NCBI GenBank assembly: GCA_038503035.1
Contig: JAVSML010025226.1
Location: forward strand, 515,949-579,948
Direction: 5' to 3'
Length of the DNA stretch: 64,000 nucleotides
Source: Crocodylus rhombifer
Taxonomy: Eukaryota; Chordata; Crocodylia; Crocodylidae
Made by a program: the position numbers and the translations under genes. The first letter of the stretch is position 1, and the number at the start of each line of letters is the position of its first letter. Positions 20,361-31,252 of the stretch are shown here, in pieces. Under the pieces are notes generated by a model. That model saw only the letters and a program-made list of their open reading frames with translations, was not told the DNA's origin and did not search any database.

Positions 20361-22310
20361 CAGGGTGTCAAGGGCCTGCAGCAAGGTGGTAGCCCTAGAC
20401 TTCAAGAGGGCCAACTTCAATGAGTTGAGGAGATTAGTGGGAGAGACACTGGGGTTCTTGAGAGCAGAATAACTCAGTGCCCAAGATGAGTGGTTGTTCC
20501 TTAAGGAGACAATACTCAGGGCCCAACAAGAAGCTAGGGGGGCAAGAGTGCCCAAAAATCTCCCTGGCTCACCAAGGGCGTCCGGGAATGCCTGATTGCC
20601 AAAAAGGCAGCGTACAAACAGTGGAAGGGGGGTGCTATCTCCAAAGAGGAGTGTACCTCTTCTGCTCAAGCCTGTAAGGGGGCTGTCAGGAAAGCTAAAG
20701 CAGACATAGAGGTAGGACCAGCATCCAAGATCAAAGATAATAAAAAGTTCTTTTTCAAATATATAGGGTGGATGAAGAAAGCACCAGGAAATGTGGGGCC
20801 CCTGCAAGATTCTCTGGGCAATCTGGTGGTTGCGCCAGAGGAGAAAGCGGAACTCTTTAACCAATTCTTCACCTCCATTTTCTTGTGCAGGGACCGGGAC
20901 TCCCCTACCGTGATGCCAGACAGACTCAAGGGGAACGTCTCCAGACCTCAGGTTGGGGAGGACCGGGTTAGAGAGCTTCTGGAGGGGCTGGACGTGTTCA
21001 AACCAGTGGGTCCAGATGCTCTCCACCCCAGGGTGTTGAGGGAGCTAGCAGGGGTTATTGCAGGGCCCTTGGCATGGCTTTACGAGTGCTCGTGGTGCTC
21101 AGGTGAGCTGCCAGATGATTAGAAGATAGCCAACGTGGTCCCCATCTTTAAAAAAGGGAGGAGGGAGGACCCAGCACGGTTTCATTAGGGGCAGGTCATG
21201 TCAGACCAACCTGATTGCCTTTTATGATCAGGTCACAAAAGTATTGGATGCAGGTTTCGCCGTGGACATAGGCCTTGCTGAAGTCCAGAAAGACTTTGAC
21301 ACTGTCTACCACCCCATCCTCATTAAAAAACTACGCAACTGTGGCATTGATGTCTACACAATGGATGGATTGCAGATTGGCTGAAGGGTCATACTCAGAG
21401 GGTGGTGATGGATGGGTAATAGTCCACCTGGGGGGAAGTGGGCAGCGGAGTCCCCCAGGACTCGGTCCTTGGGCCCGTGCTGTTCAATTTCTTTATTAGT
21501 GATTTGGACGACAGTGTGAAAAGCAACCTTTTTAAATTTGGTGATGATACCAAAATTTGGGGTGAAGTGAGCATACTAGTAGGGAGGGAAAGACTTCAGC
21601 AAGACCTGGATAGATTACAGGGGTGGTCTAACAAAAACAGGATGTGTTTCAATACTGACAAGTGCATGGTGCTGCACTTGGGCAGTAGTAACCAGCAGCA
21701 CACTTAGAAGATGGGAAACTCCCCGCTTGAGAGCACGGAGGCAGAAAGGGATCTTGGAGTCATTATTGACTCCAAGATGAACATGGGCCGACAATGCGAG
21801 GTCACATTTGGCAGGGCTAACCAGACCTTGTCATGCATCCACAGGTGCATCTCAAGTAGGTTCAAGGAGGTGATCCTCCCCCTCTACACAACACTGGTGA
21901 GGCCACAGCTGGAGTACTGTGTCCAGTTCTGTGCACCCCATTTCAGGAGGGATGTGTACAACATTGAGAGGGTCCAGAGGAGGGCCACCCACATGATCTG
22001 GGGACAATGACAGACTGTGGGACCTGAACCTTCACAAGCGAAGGGGGACCTGGTGACTGTCTATAAACTCACTAGGGGGGACCACAAGGGTTTGGGAGAG
22101 ACCTTGCTTCCCCTAGCGCCCCCTGGCATAACAAGGAATAACGGCCATAAGTTGTTGGACAGTAGATTTAGATTAGACATCCGTAAGAACTACTTTACAG
22201 TTAGGGTGGCTACAATCTGGAACCAACTTCCAAGGGAAGTGATGCTGGCTCCTACCCTGGGAGTCTTTAAGAAGAGGCTTTATGCCTACCTGGCTGGAGT
22301 CATTTGAGCC
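20361..22310 (+). pseudogene. CR1 ORF2 linker, reverse transcriptase and C-terminus (broken)
   Basis: After the linker (LDFKRANFNELRRLVGET) the RT begins with LLEGLDVFKPVGPDALHP at about 20979-21030. The fingers are cut short by the 125-bp deletion near 21170. The palm is poorly preserved around 21230-21420. The catalytic motif reads FGDDTKIWG at about 21537-21563, so both aspartates remain while Ala of FADD is Gly. RDLGVIIDSKMNMGRQC, LVRPQLEYCVQF and FKKRLYAYLAGV close the coding region at 22307. Five or more breaks are visible. Confidence 0.88.
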
Positions 22311-22387
22311 CAGTTTTTTCTTCTGCTGAGGCAAGGGGTCGGCCTTGAAGATCTACAAGCTCCCTTCCAACCCTACTTCTATGATTC

Positions 22388-22936
22388 TTTTCTATTTGGC
22401 ACTGGTGAGGCCACAACTGAGTACTGTGTCCAGTTTTGGGCCCCCCACTACAGAAAGGATGTGGATAAATTGGAAAGGGTGGAAAAACTGGAGCAGAAGG
22501 GATCAAAAATGGTTAGGGGACTAGGGCACATGACTTCTGGAAAGCGTTTCAGGGAACTAGGCTTACTTAGTCTAAAGAAGAGAAGACTGAGAGGGGTTTT
22601 AATAGCAGCCTTCAGCTACCTGAAGGGGGGTTCCAAAGAGGATGGAGCTAAACTGTTCTTAGTGGTGACAGATGACAGAAAAAGGAGCAATGATTTCAAG
22701 TTGCAACAAGGGAAGTTTAGGTTAGATATTAGGAAAAAATTTCTCACTAGGAGAGTAGTCAAACGCTAGAACGGGTTACCCAGAGAGGTTGTGGAATCTC
22801 CATCCTTGCAGGTTTTTAAGACCCAGGTAGACAAACCTTTGTCTGGGATAATCTAGCTGAGGATGCTCCTGTTTTGAGCAGGGGGTTGGATCAGATGACC
22901 TCCTGAAGTCCATTCCAACCCTACTTTTACTATGGT
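22388..22936 (+). mobile_element. CR1 3' fragment of a different subfamily
   Basis: Directly after the previous CR1 a second CR1 tail starts at tatttggcactggtgaggccac. It contains the coding end (LVRP-like, then VRGLGHMTSGKRFRELGLLSLKKRRLRGVLIAAFSYLKGG and GKFRLDIRKKFLT). The 3' UTR is gggttggatcagatgacctcctgaagtcc, close to the bird-type CR1 tail. Coding text and UTR differ from all neighbours, so it is a separate and probably older subfamily. Confidence 0.93.
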
Positions 22937-22979
22937 TCCATCCATTCACCTTTTCTGCCATCCTTTCAGCCACCCTCTT

Positions 22980-23720
22980 GCAGCCAGAATCTCACCCACC
23001 CATGGACACTGAGACCCCATGGGCACCACTGTGGACCATAGAAGACCCCTGTCCCATCTTCCTCCACTACCGACCCTGGGACTATAGGGAGATGAGGAAT
23101 CTCATTGCCACCTGGTGCAATGAGGAGAACTAGCACCAGCTAAAGAAAGGGCACCAAAACAGGAATGTCTTCAAGTGCGTCACCTAGCAGATGTAGACAT
23201 GGTGCAACAAAAGGGACTGGGAGGAGTGCTGTGCCAAGACTAAGTGGATGAAGTTCCAGTATAAGTGCATGTATGATGCCAACAAAAGGTCTGGGGCCTG
23301 GAGGTAGACTATGCCCTTCTATGAGGAGCTGTCTTGCTTCCTTGCCAAGAAGACTCCACGCACCTATAGAACCACCAGGGGGTGGAAGGAGTTGTTGACA
23401 GGAACCCCACCAGAGTAGGAGGCACAGGGAGGCCCCAGGATGAGAGGACAACTGGGTGATTAGGACCAGGTCCCTGAGGGCCACAGGGCAAGAGGTCAGG
23501 TGCTGCAGTTGCCCACGAGGAGTCCACCCTGCTGGTGCTGATCTTCTTATCATAGGATCTGGGAGCCAAAATGCACATGCAGTTGGACTGGAGCTCCCTT
23601 GGTGTCTTGCTGGGCATGGCCAAGAGCAGGGAGCATGGCATGCAGGAACAGAGGGAGAGATCCAATGCCATGGACATTGCAATCCAGGACCTGGACCCTG
23701 AGCCCATGCCCTCCACCTTT
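22980..23720 (+). pseudogene. Harbinger Myb/SANT-like accessory protein (broken)
   Basis: Translation from about 23012 gives PWAPLWTIEDPCPIF, WDYREMRNLIATWCNEEN, NVFKCVT, DWEECCAKTKWMKFQYKCM and MPFYEELSCFLAKK with in-frame stops between. This spacing of Trp, 'R...I..W', 'QC..K...LK..Y' and 'FYEEL' is the Myb/SANT-like (trihelix-like) DNA-binding domain that PIF/Harbinger elements encode as an accessory protein. Such proteins bind the transposon and carry the transposase to the nucleus. At least four stop codons are present. A following stretch (to about 23720) is charged and may belong to the same gene. Confidence 0.65.
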
Positions 23721-24429
23721 CAAGAGCCCCCTGCACCCCAGTCCTCACCACCACTGATTGTGGCTGTACATGTGGGCCCCTGGACACCCCACACTGCTGC
23801 CACACGTGTTTCAGACCCACTCTTTTTCTGGCTCCTTTCCAGATGCACAGAATGCCTCCCAGCCATCCCACTATTAGCGCACTGGCTGCTGCTGCAGCAC
23901 AGCTCACATGACTCAACTATCCCTCTTCCAACTTTTGCTGATGACTCACACCCCAGTCAAGGATACTGCATCCCAGGAAGGTATGGTTCACCCCCCAACT
24001 CCACGTGGCTATAACAGGGACCCAGACCCTGGGGGAAGGGAGCAGGGAAGCAAGTGGGAGTGTTGGTGGTGGGGGGCTGCAGGTGCTACAGGCCACCCTC
24101 ATGGTCACAGCCCTCACAGTTGTAGCCAAGGAACTCAGATGGAGTTGGGGTGGGCAGTGCAGGGATGGTGGGGCATGAGAGGAGAATGAATCACCCCACC
24201 CTGACCACTTATAGCATGGGCCCTCAGGTCACTATGTGCACAAGAGGTTTCATAGTTTCATAGGTTTCTGTCTTTCAGAACAGTCATCCCCTCCCTCTCC
24301 CCCCATTCCCATCCTGGACCACAACTGAAGTGCCATATCACCCCACCCCCCTCACCTTGAGCAGTTATCAGCCCATCTGCCATTCTGTGGGAATGGCATA
24401 AATATACCTCGTTCACACCTCCCTTCCTT
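23721..24429. other. Unassigned sequence, possibly Harbinger interior
   Basis: The sequence is of middling GC content with no recognised domain. At 24249-24265 gtttcatagtttcatag equals the CR1 terminal repeat in reverse, which may be a minimal minus-strand CR1 end. The open frames on both strands lack family motifs. Confidence 0.4.
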
Positions 24430-24792
24430 AACTTGGCCCCAGGGGAGGCACACCCAGGCCAAGGGTCAGTGAGGATCTAGTCAGGGAACTTCTGGAGGGA
24501 CTGGATGTATTTAAATCAGCAGGTACTGATGGTCTCCACCCCTAAGGGAATTAGCTGAGGTCATTGCAGGACCCATGGCATGGCTTTATGAGCACTCGTG
24601 GTGCTCTGGTGTGGTGCCAGAGGACTGGAAGAGGGCCAATGTGGTTCCCATTTTCAAAAAAGGGAGGAAGGAGACCCAGGAAACTATAGGCCAGTTAATT
24701 TTACCTCGATCCTGGGTAAGTTTTTTGAGAGAATTATTCTGGCACATGTCCACAAGGGGCCAGCGGGGGAGGTTATGCTTAGGGGCAACCCC

Positions 24793-25352
24793 CTCTATCC
24801 TCCCCTTCTATGCGGCACTGGTCAGGCCGCAGTTGGACTACTGTGTCCAGTTCTGGGCACCGCACTTCAAGAGGGATGTGGACAGCATGGAGAGGGTCCA
24901 GAGGAGGGCCACTCGCATGATCAGAGGACAGCAGGGCAGGCCTTATGAGGAGAGGCTGCGGGACCTGAACGTGTTCAGCCTCCATAAGAGAAGGCTGAGG
25001 GGGGATCTAGTCGCCTGTTATAAACTAGTCAGGGGGGATCAGCAGGCATTGGGGGAGTCACTATTCCCCCGTGCAGTGCCAGGAGTGACCAGGAATAACG
25101 GTCACAAGCTGGCAGAGGGCAGGTTTAGGCTAGATATCAGGAAGCGCTACTTCACTGTCAGGGCGGCTAGGAGCTGGAACCAACTTCCAAGAGAAGTGGT
25201 GCTGGCTCCTACCCTGGGGGTTTTTAAGAGGAGGTTGGATGAACATCTTGCTGGGGTCGTTTGACCCCAGTATTATTTCCTGCCATGGCAGGGGATCGGA
25301 CTAGATGATCTACTCAGGTCCCTTCCGACCCTAGAAACTATGAAACTATAAA
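24793..25352 (+). mobile_element. CR1 3' fragment inserted into a CR1
   Basis: A CR1 tail of about 560 bp, from the LPLYAALVRPQLDYC block to the terminal repeat aaactatgaaactat, sits inside the outer CR1. The outer sequence is interrupted between ggggcaacc and aaccaacac. The four bases aacc appear on both sides, consistent with a short target duplication or shared bases. Because the inserted piece joins in frame to the outer RT, a 229-residue open frame (24575-25264) results, which is a chimera. Confidence 0.85.
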
Positions 25353-25469
25353 CCAACACAGGTTCATTAGAGGCAGGTCCTGTCAGACCAACCTGGTGGC
25401 CTTCTATGACCAGGTCACCAAATCCTTAGGTAGCAGTGGACATAGTCTTTCTCGACTTTAGGAGGGCCT

Positions 25470-26012
25470 TTGACACTCTCTCACCCCATTCTCATTAAAA
25501 AACTAGGGGACTGTGGCGTTGACTTCTACACAGTGAGATGGGTCACTAATTGGCTGAAAGGCTGCACCCAGAGAGTGGTGGTGGATGGGTCATTTTTGAC
25601 CTGGAGGGATGTGGGAAGTGGGGTCCCCCAGGGCTCAGTCCTTGGGCCCACACTGTTCAACATCTTCATCAGTGACTTGGACGAGGGGGTAAAGAGCACC
25701 CTGTTCAAATTCGCAGATGACACTAAGATGTGGGGAGAAGTGGGCATGCTAGAAGGGAGGAATAGGCTGCAATCAGACCTAGACGGGTTACAGGGGTGGG
25801 TGAATGAGAACAGGATGGGTTTTAACCCTGACAAGTGCAAGGTGTTGCACCTGGGGAGAAAGAACCAGCAGCATACCTACAGGCTGGGAAACTCCCTTCT
25901 CGTCAGTGCAGTGGCAGAAAAGGATCTTGGAGTCACTATTGATGCCAAGATGAACATGGGCCGGCAGTGTGGGGATGCAGTCAGGAAGGCCATACCTTGT
26001 CATGTATCTTGA
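25470..26012 (+). pseudogene. CR1 reverse transcriptase, palm region (open 180 residues)
   Basis: This stretch of the outer CR1 keeps a long open frame: VRWVTNWLKGCTQRVVVDGS, GSGVPQGSVLGPTLFNIFIS, FKFADDTKMWGEV with both catalytic Asp residues, VNENRMGFNPDKCKVLHLG and KDLGVTIDAKMNMGRQC. It ends at a stop near 26012. The preceding YLDF motif region is shifted and damaged (DFRRAFD-like text near 25455). Confidence 0.88.
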
Positions 26013-26254
26013 GATGCATCTTGAGCAGGTCCAAGGAGGTGATCCTCCCCCTCTATGCGACACTGGTCAGGCCGCAGCTGGAGTACTGCATCCAGTTCTG
26101 GGCGCCGCACTTCAAGAGGCATGTGGACAACATGGAGAGGGTCCAGAGGAGGGCCACTCGCATGATCAGGGGCAGCAGGGCAGCCCCTACGAGGAGAGGC
26201 TAAGGGACCTGAACCTTTTCAGCCTCCACAAGAGAAGGCTGAGGGGGGGATCTT

Positions 26255-26509
26255 GTGGCCTGTTATAAACTAGTCAGGGGGGATCAGCAGGCATTGGGGG
26301 AGTCCCTGTTCCCCCGAGCACTACCAGGAGTGACTAGAAATAACGGTCACAAGCTGGCAAAGGTTAGATTCAGACTAGATATCAGGAGGTGCTACTTCAG
26401 TGTCAGGGCGGCTAGGATCTGGAACCAACTTCTAAGAGAAGTGGTGCTGGCTCCTACCATGGGGGTCTTTAAGAGGAGGCTAGATGAACACCTTGCTGGG
26501 GTTGTTTGA
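26255..26509 (+). pseudogene. CR1 ORF2 C-terminal end
   Basis: The last 84 residues of the outer CR1 ORF2: CYKLVRGDQQALGESLFPRA, NNGHKLAKVRFRLDIRRCYF and FKRRLDEHLAGVV followed by a stop. It is nearly identical to the ends of the copies at 24793-25352 and 31782-33246, so these three are close relatives. The function of this region beyond RT is unknown. Confidence 0.85.
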
Positions 26510-26592
26510 CCCCAGTACTTTTTCCTGCATGGCAGGGGGTCAGACTTGATGATCTATTCAGGTCCCTTCTGACCCTAGAAACTATGAAACTG

Positions 26593-28199
26593 TCAGGACC
26601 ATGTTTATCTCCAGAGACAAGCAGTGTCCTCCCAACTGGCCACAGCAGTGGTTCTGAAATGCCCCCCTTCTCCCACACCCTTGGACTCATGGAAAGGCAC
26701 TGAAACAGTTCATTGAGCTCTGCAGGCAAAGTGTAAAAACTAGGTACAAATGTGGGTGCTTTTCACCCTGCCCCATTTGGCAGCTCCATGGGCCTATGTG
26801 GCAGAGAAGACACCGAGGTCAGAAACAGAAGACACTATGGGAACCACTAGAGTTTATAATACCACAGGAACAAGAAAAGTTTCCCAGTTGCTAAATAGCC
26901 CTAGTACCTCCCTCCTTCCCATTTTAAGGAAGACACTGATGTGATGGCAGGAGTCCTGCATGGGAACCGTTATCTCAGACACTGCAGTTCCACTGCCAGG
27001 GTGACTCCTGCATTATGCACCTGGAGGAGCTTGCAAGTGGCACTCCAGCACTGTCCCTCTCCCCTCTGATCTGAACTCTGGGGAAAAATCTATGAGTGCC
27101 AAGTAACTCCAAATTTCACAGTGTAGGCAATCACTGTACTGACTCCTCCAGGCAACCCCTAATTCCCCTCCAATAATCATGGCCCCATTCCAGTCCCAAC
27201 AGTCCACTTCCCCCACCCCAACCAGACAGCAAAGAATTTCACACTCCCTCCTCCCCACTGGAGTATTCATAGTAGAAGAATGGTGCTGGAAAGCCAAGGG
27301 CAGCACATGGCAGGGCTCTTCTTAGGCAGCCAAGGTCTAGGAGCCTTTCCCAGGATCAGGTTACAGGTTCAGCAGTGTCAATAGTGGTGCTGATCATGAA
27401 CTTATCTGGGGGTGTCAGCACATCATTGCAGAGCCATAGGTAGTGGTAGCACTTGAGGGGGATTCTCATATTGAATGGCAACCTGGGCTTCCCTAGCACA
27501 CCATCAAAGCAGATGGCCCCCCTCTACCTCTCGAGTACCTCCCAGGGGATCAGCTGCAGCAGGAGCATAGCATATTTAACCACCCAGGAGCAGTGGTTAA
27601 AGCTCATAATTCTCATGAGGGCTATCGGGACATAAGTATTGCTCCTGCAGGGACACAGCACTGAAACACCTCTCCTGTAAATAAAGGATGGGGAAAGAGG
27701 GCGGTGTAAGAGCTCTTCTGGCATTCCCAAAAGCAGTCACTCCCCACCCACTCCAGGGATGATCCAAGTTCCCATGGGATCCAGAGTCCCCGGGTGCTCT
27801 GAGGGACAGAAACAGGTGCCCACCACAGTGCTTGGAGAGAAACCCATCCTCTCCCTCCTTGGCAATCCATCCTAACACTGCTACAGGGCCTGCTGTCCAC
27901 CTGCAGCACAGCCAGGACCCCCATCTCCACTGTGCCCAGTGGAGAACAGTGGCACAGCTCCCAGCCCTGGGCAGGGGCAGGACACAAACAGGAGATTTAC
28001 CATAGTTCCCTCACTGCCTCCATGTCAGTGCCCAGGTGAGTGCTTGGAGGGTCTGAGATACCTGTCTTTATACTTCATTTTTTAAGTTTAACACAAAGAC
28101 TCTGTGTCTCCCCTGTCTAATTGCAGAGACACCAACTGTATGAGGGAGGACAGCATGTGGAGGATGCGATGGTGGCCAAGGGCTGGGGGCTGCATAGCT
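26593..28199. other. Unassigned sequence in the Harbinger mosaic
   Basis: I cannot name any family here. Open frames of 60-121 codons occur on both strands (for example 27622-27987 and 27013-27306, minus) but without known motifs. The mixed, moderately GC-rich composition resembles the Harbinger-related parts on either side and unlike the AT-rich half of the window. Confidence 0.35.
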
Positions 28200-28603
28200 G
28201 CACAGCACATGAAGGATGTCCATAGGAGGCACTGAAGAAGCAAAGAGGAGATGCTGCAGGCCTTGGTCACTTCCTCCAAGCTTTGTACATGTACAGGTGA
28301 CTCCTGGCACTAGGAGTTGCTGGACCAGCGTGAAGAGAGACTCATGATGTGGAGGGGTACATGGCCAGGATGGGAGATATCTATACCCCGGTTGCTGAGG
28401 TACAGGAATGGGAGGTTCTGATGGTCACCTACTGTTTTGAGGCAGAGCTGGCAGAGTTGCAAAACCTAGAGAGGGGATTTATGGACAGAGTTGTGGACCA
28501 CTTTGGGCATTTGTACACATGCATGCGTCGCAGTGGTGAGGGCTTTCGCCTGGCGCTGTGGTACACGAAGTTTAAGAGGCAAAATGTGTGCCGGAACTGA
28601 GAA
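28200..28603 (+). pseudogene. Possible coiled-coil C-terminus of a transposon accessory protein
   Basis: One frame gives RSKEEMLQALVTSSK and ELLDQREERLMM. After a shift of frame a second gives GYMARMGDIYTPVAEVQEWEVL and AELQNLERGFMDRVVDHFGHL, ending at a stop at 28598-28600. The Glu/Leu-rich helical text resembles the C-terminal tail of Myb-like Harbinger accessory proteins, which often end in such a helix. This is a resemblance only. Two or more frame breaks mean that it is not a working gene. Confidence 0.4.
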
Positions 28604-28690
28604 AATTTCAGTGGCATTCCTTTGAACTAAAACACATTGGAAGTGCTTTAGTTCAAAAGTGCACTGCCACCATTTTCTGCACACTGATGC
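28580..28690. repeat. Imperfect inverted repeat
   Basis: TTTGAACTAAAACAC at 28621-28635 faces GTGCTTTAGTTCAAA at 28643-28657 with one mismatch. The arms extend outward less perfectly (gtggca on the left, tgccac on the right, then gtgtgc/gcacac), giving about 50 bp per arm. It may be a small MITE or the joined ends of one. Confidence 0.7.
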
Positions 28691-29954
28691 ACATTTCACC
28701 ACTTATACAACTGAATATGGCACAGTACAGTTTGCATCAGCTCATGTGTCAATGTGACAGATCTCCAGCACACCATGGAATGAAAAGGTATGTGTATAAA
28801 TGCCCTTTGCATCCACCAATGTAACCCCTGACTGGCACCAGTGCTGCTTTTCACAGAAAGCCTGTAACCCTCTTGGCTAGGGGACTGTTCTCTGGGCTCC
28901 ATGGAAGGGGGGTCCAATGGGAGTCCCATGGGAGGGATTCCTGGTTGCCAACTAGTGGGGGAACTTTCCCCACCACACCCTGAGTGGAACCCCTGAGTGG
29001 GAGAGGAACTTGGACCAGTAGGAGTGCTATGAGGAAGCCAGTGACCTCTGGCCCAGGGTAGCAAAAAAGCAGGGAGGTATTAGGGCAGGGCCCACTCTGG
29101 TGGGCATCAGTGGGTGTGGGGAGTGGGACTGCGGTGTCTGCTGGGTGACGTGAGTCCCAGGCATGGCTGAACATCACAGGGCCAGGGTCCCCAAAGGGGG
29201 AGACTGGGCCCTGGGGGTGGGGGTTGGGGGGCTGGGTGTCAGAATGTAGGAAAGCCAGGAGCCCATGGTCCCCTCTGTGGCTATGTCTCCCTCTCTGCAA
29301 CCTCCTCCCCCCAGCAAAACAGCTGCCTCCTGACCCTGACCATGCACCCACACCACAGATCTCTCAGATGGACAGAGGGTCTGGGATCACCTACCTATCC
29401 AGCTCCTACATGGAGGAGTCCCTGATCTTCACTGCTGAATCTAGGCATTAGTGTGCTATGTCAAAAGCCCCCATGCCTCCCCTCCAAGGTTTTCTGTTTG
29501 TTCAAGTATGGCTATGGTGGCATTCTTCCTGATCGCAAGCCCCTCCCCCTTCCCCATACTAGCTGCCCCTTCCAGGTTATTTTACTCCTTTCATAAACCT
29601 CCCCTGCCCCTTCCAAAGGTTTGCCAGTTTGTATCAATTGAAAGAGTGACCAAGCTGAGACATGGGCAATGTTCAACAGGTTTTGTGTATTAAAAATGAT
29701 AAAAGTTTGCAGGTGTAACGTTTTAAACTGAGGCACATCACTTCCTCATGCCACATTCCCCTCCATCCTGTGTATGTCCCTGGGGAGAGTGGGGGTGGAG
29801 AAAGGGAAGGGGAATGATGTCCAGGCAGCCTGAGTTGTTGGCAATGCAGCCTGGGACAGTCTGGGCCAGGAGATCCATGGCCTGGTGTCAGGGCATCAGT
29901 ACTTGAAGCCCTCCAGCCCTACCCCCTGGGGGGAGGATGCCCAGTCCATGATTG
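28691..29954. other. Unassigned sequence in the Harbinger mosaic
   Basis: No recognised family. Plus-strand text near 29290-29450 (ending TAESRH then a stop) could be a decayed exon of a transposon protein but has no domain. Minus-strand frames such as 28851-29351 are rich in Pro, Ser and Gly, which reflects GC-rich composition. Confidence 0.35.
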
Positions 29955-30362
29955 GTGGTCTCTGTGAAGAACCCTACAAGGAGAGGTTGAGAGATCTGGA
30001 TCTCTTCAGCCTATACAAAAGGTGCCTGAGTGGGTGACTGTGTAGCTGCCTATAAATTTATCATGGGAGGACATGCGCTGTTTACCAGAGCACCCCAGGG
30101 AGTAACTAGGAATAGTGGATGCACACTAGTGGAGAGTAGATTTAAATTAGACATTAGGAAGAAATTTTTTACAATGAGGGTGGCCAGAGTCTGGAATGAG
30201 CTTCCAAGAGAGATGGTGCTATCGCCTTACTTGGAGGTCTTCAAGAGGAGGCTTGACAATCACCTGGCTGGGGTTGTCTGACCTCAGTCCTCTTTCCTGT
30301 CCAGGCAGGGGGTTGGACACGATGATCCATTGGGTCCCTTCTGACTATAATCTATGAAATCC
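29955..30362 (+). mobile_element. CR1 3' fragment
   Basis: A truncated CR1: PYKERLRDLDLFSLYKR-like text, CVAAYKFIMGG, GVTRNSGCTLVESRFKLDIRKKFFT, VWNELPREMVLSP and FKRRLDNHLAGVV, then a 3' UTR with gggggttggacacgatgatcc and a final ctatgaaat. The tail differs from the group at 24.4-33.2 kb (gaccccagt...gaaactatgaaac), so it is another subfamily. Confidence 0.92.
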
Positions 30363-30539
30363 CTGCATTGCATGTGTGCACTTGTCATGCCTGGTCTATG
30401 CTGTGTTCCTCTCCTGTCCAGGCTTCACAGATGACCTCACCCCTGGTCTCACATATGTTTTGGAGGACAAATATGACAATGATGAGTCATGGCTGGTTCT
30501 CCTTGTCCACCTCAATGCACATGCTGAGAACCTGCCAGC

Positions 30540-31252
30540 TAGGGGTGTGCAAAATGGGCCGTATTCAATTTGGATTTGGATTTGGCCCAAACTGGGGACA
30601 GTGATTCAATTCATTGATTCAGCTGACTGTCCCCAATTTGATTCAGCCAAATCCAAATCTGAAGATTTGATGCTGATTCAGAGAATCAGCAATTCAGCTA
30701 TTAGACACAGCTTTACATGTTTTTTCTACATACCTCAAGGTACCAGGTGCAGTTCATGGATGCTGCAATGGTGGGGTGGATGGAGCATCCCACAGGAGCA
30801 CAGGGGGGACCTCTGCATGCTTGGCGGTGGACCTGTAAGTGGACAGGAAGTACTTCCACTTCTGGGTCCACCACCAAGAATGCGCACCCCCCAGGCTCAG
30901 TGGTCAGCCTCAGGGGCACCCCAGGTGCCCCCCCAGACCCTGGAGGCACCAGTCACCAAGCCCCGCCCCCCGCACTCCCATGGGACCCTCCATCCACCCC
31001 ACCATCTCAGTATTCACAAGCCACCTGGTACCTTGTGGTATGTAGAAAAAACATTTAAAGCTGAGTCTATATCTGAATCGTTGAATCTTTCCAAATCTCT
31101 CCAAATTGATTCGGAGGGTTCTGATTTGATTCGTAGAGATTAGAGGGTCTCCTGATTCGATTCAGATTTGTAGATTCGGCCACCAAATCAGGCTGAATCT
31201 CCACCAAATTGAATCAGTGACCAAAGCTTTGCACAGCTGCCTGTCTGCTGCA
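30540..31252 (+). mobile_element. Foldback DNA transposon, copy 2
   Basis: This is the second copy of the family seen at 13585-14375, in the opposite direction. It begins taggggtgtgcaaaatggg and ends with ccaaagctttgcacagctgcctgtctgctgcacctt. Inverted arms include ttttttctacatacctcaaggtacc (about 30718-30742) and ggtaccttgtggtatgtagaaaaaac (about 31026-31051). The core is GC-rich with many gcaccc words. It abuts the Harbinger transposase, and its last 20-30 bp may be shared with it. Confidence 0.8.

Larger units (their letters stand above)
18540..22387 (+). mobile_element. Nearly full-length CR1 LINE
   Basis: This is the most complete CR1 in the window. It has ORF1 with a coiled coil and an SGNH esterase domain, then ORF2 with endonuclease, linker, RT and C-terminal region, then a short 3' UTR ending cctacttctatgattct at about 22385. 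The exact 5' end is uncertain because I cannot separate the 5' UTR from the GC-rich sequence before it. RT has lost about 125 bp near 21170, where gaggacccag is joined directly to cacggtttcattagg. Other breaks are point stops and small frameshifts. This is an old, inactive copy. Confidence 0.93.
24430..26592 (+). mobile_element. CR1 LINE copy split by another CR1
   Basis: The outer CR1 consists of 24430-24792 and 25353-26592. The first part has LLEGLDVFKSAGTDGLHP-like text, MAWLYEHSWCSGVVPEDWKRAN and FKKGRKE, and stops at gcttaggggcaacc. The second part resumes at aaccaacacaggttcattag exactly where the first stopped (NQHxFIRGRSCQTNLVAFYD). It then carries VPQGSVLGPTLFNIFISDLD, FKFADDTKMWGEV, the C-terminal blocks and a 3' UTR ending gaaactatgaaact. 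The FADD catalytic motif is intact. Single-base frameshifts occur near 25440 and 26180. Confidence 0.9.

Noticed and set aside
20334..21026. 230-codon minus-strand open frame
   Set aside because: It is antisense to the CR1 linker and RT, and the plus strand carries the family motifs.
23140..23916. 258-codon minus-strand open frame, the longest apart from the CR1 RT
   Set aside because: It is antisense to the Myb/SANT-like remnant, rich in Cys, Pro, Ser and Trp without domain order, and lies in stop-poor GC-rich DNA.
24575..25264. 229-codon frame as a single gene
   Set aside because: It joins an outer CR1 to a nested CR1 tail and is a chimera of two elements.
30376..31143. 255-codon plus-strand open frame
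   Set aside because: It runs through both arms and the core of the foldback transposon. Its residue composition follows the repeat, and copy 1 does not keep it open.
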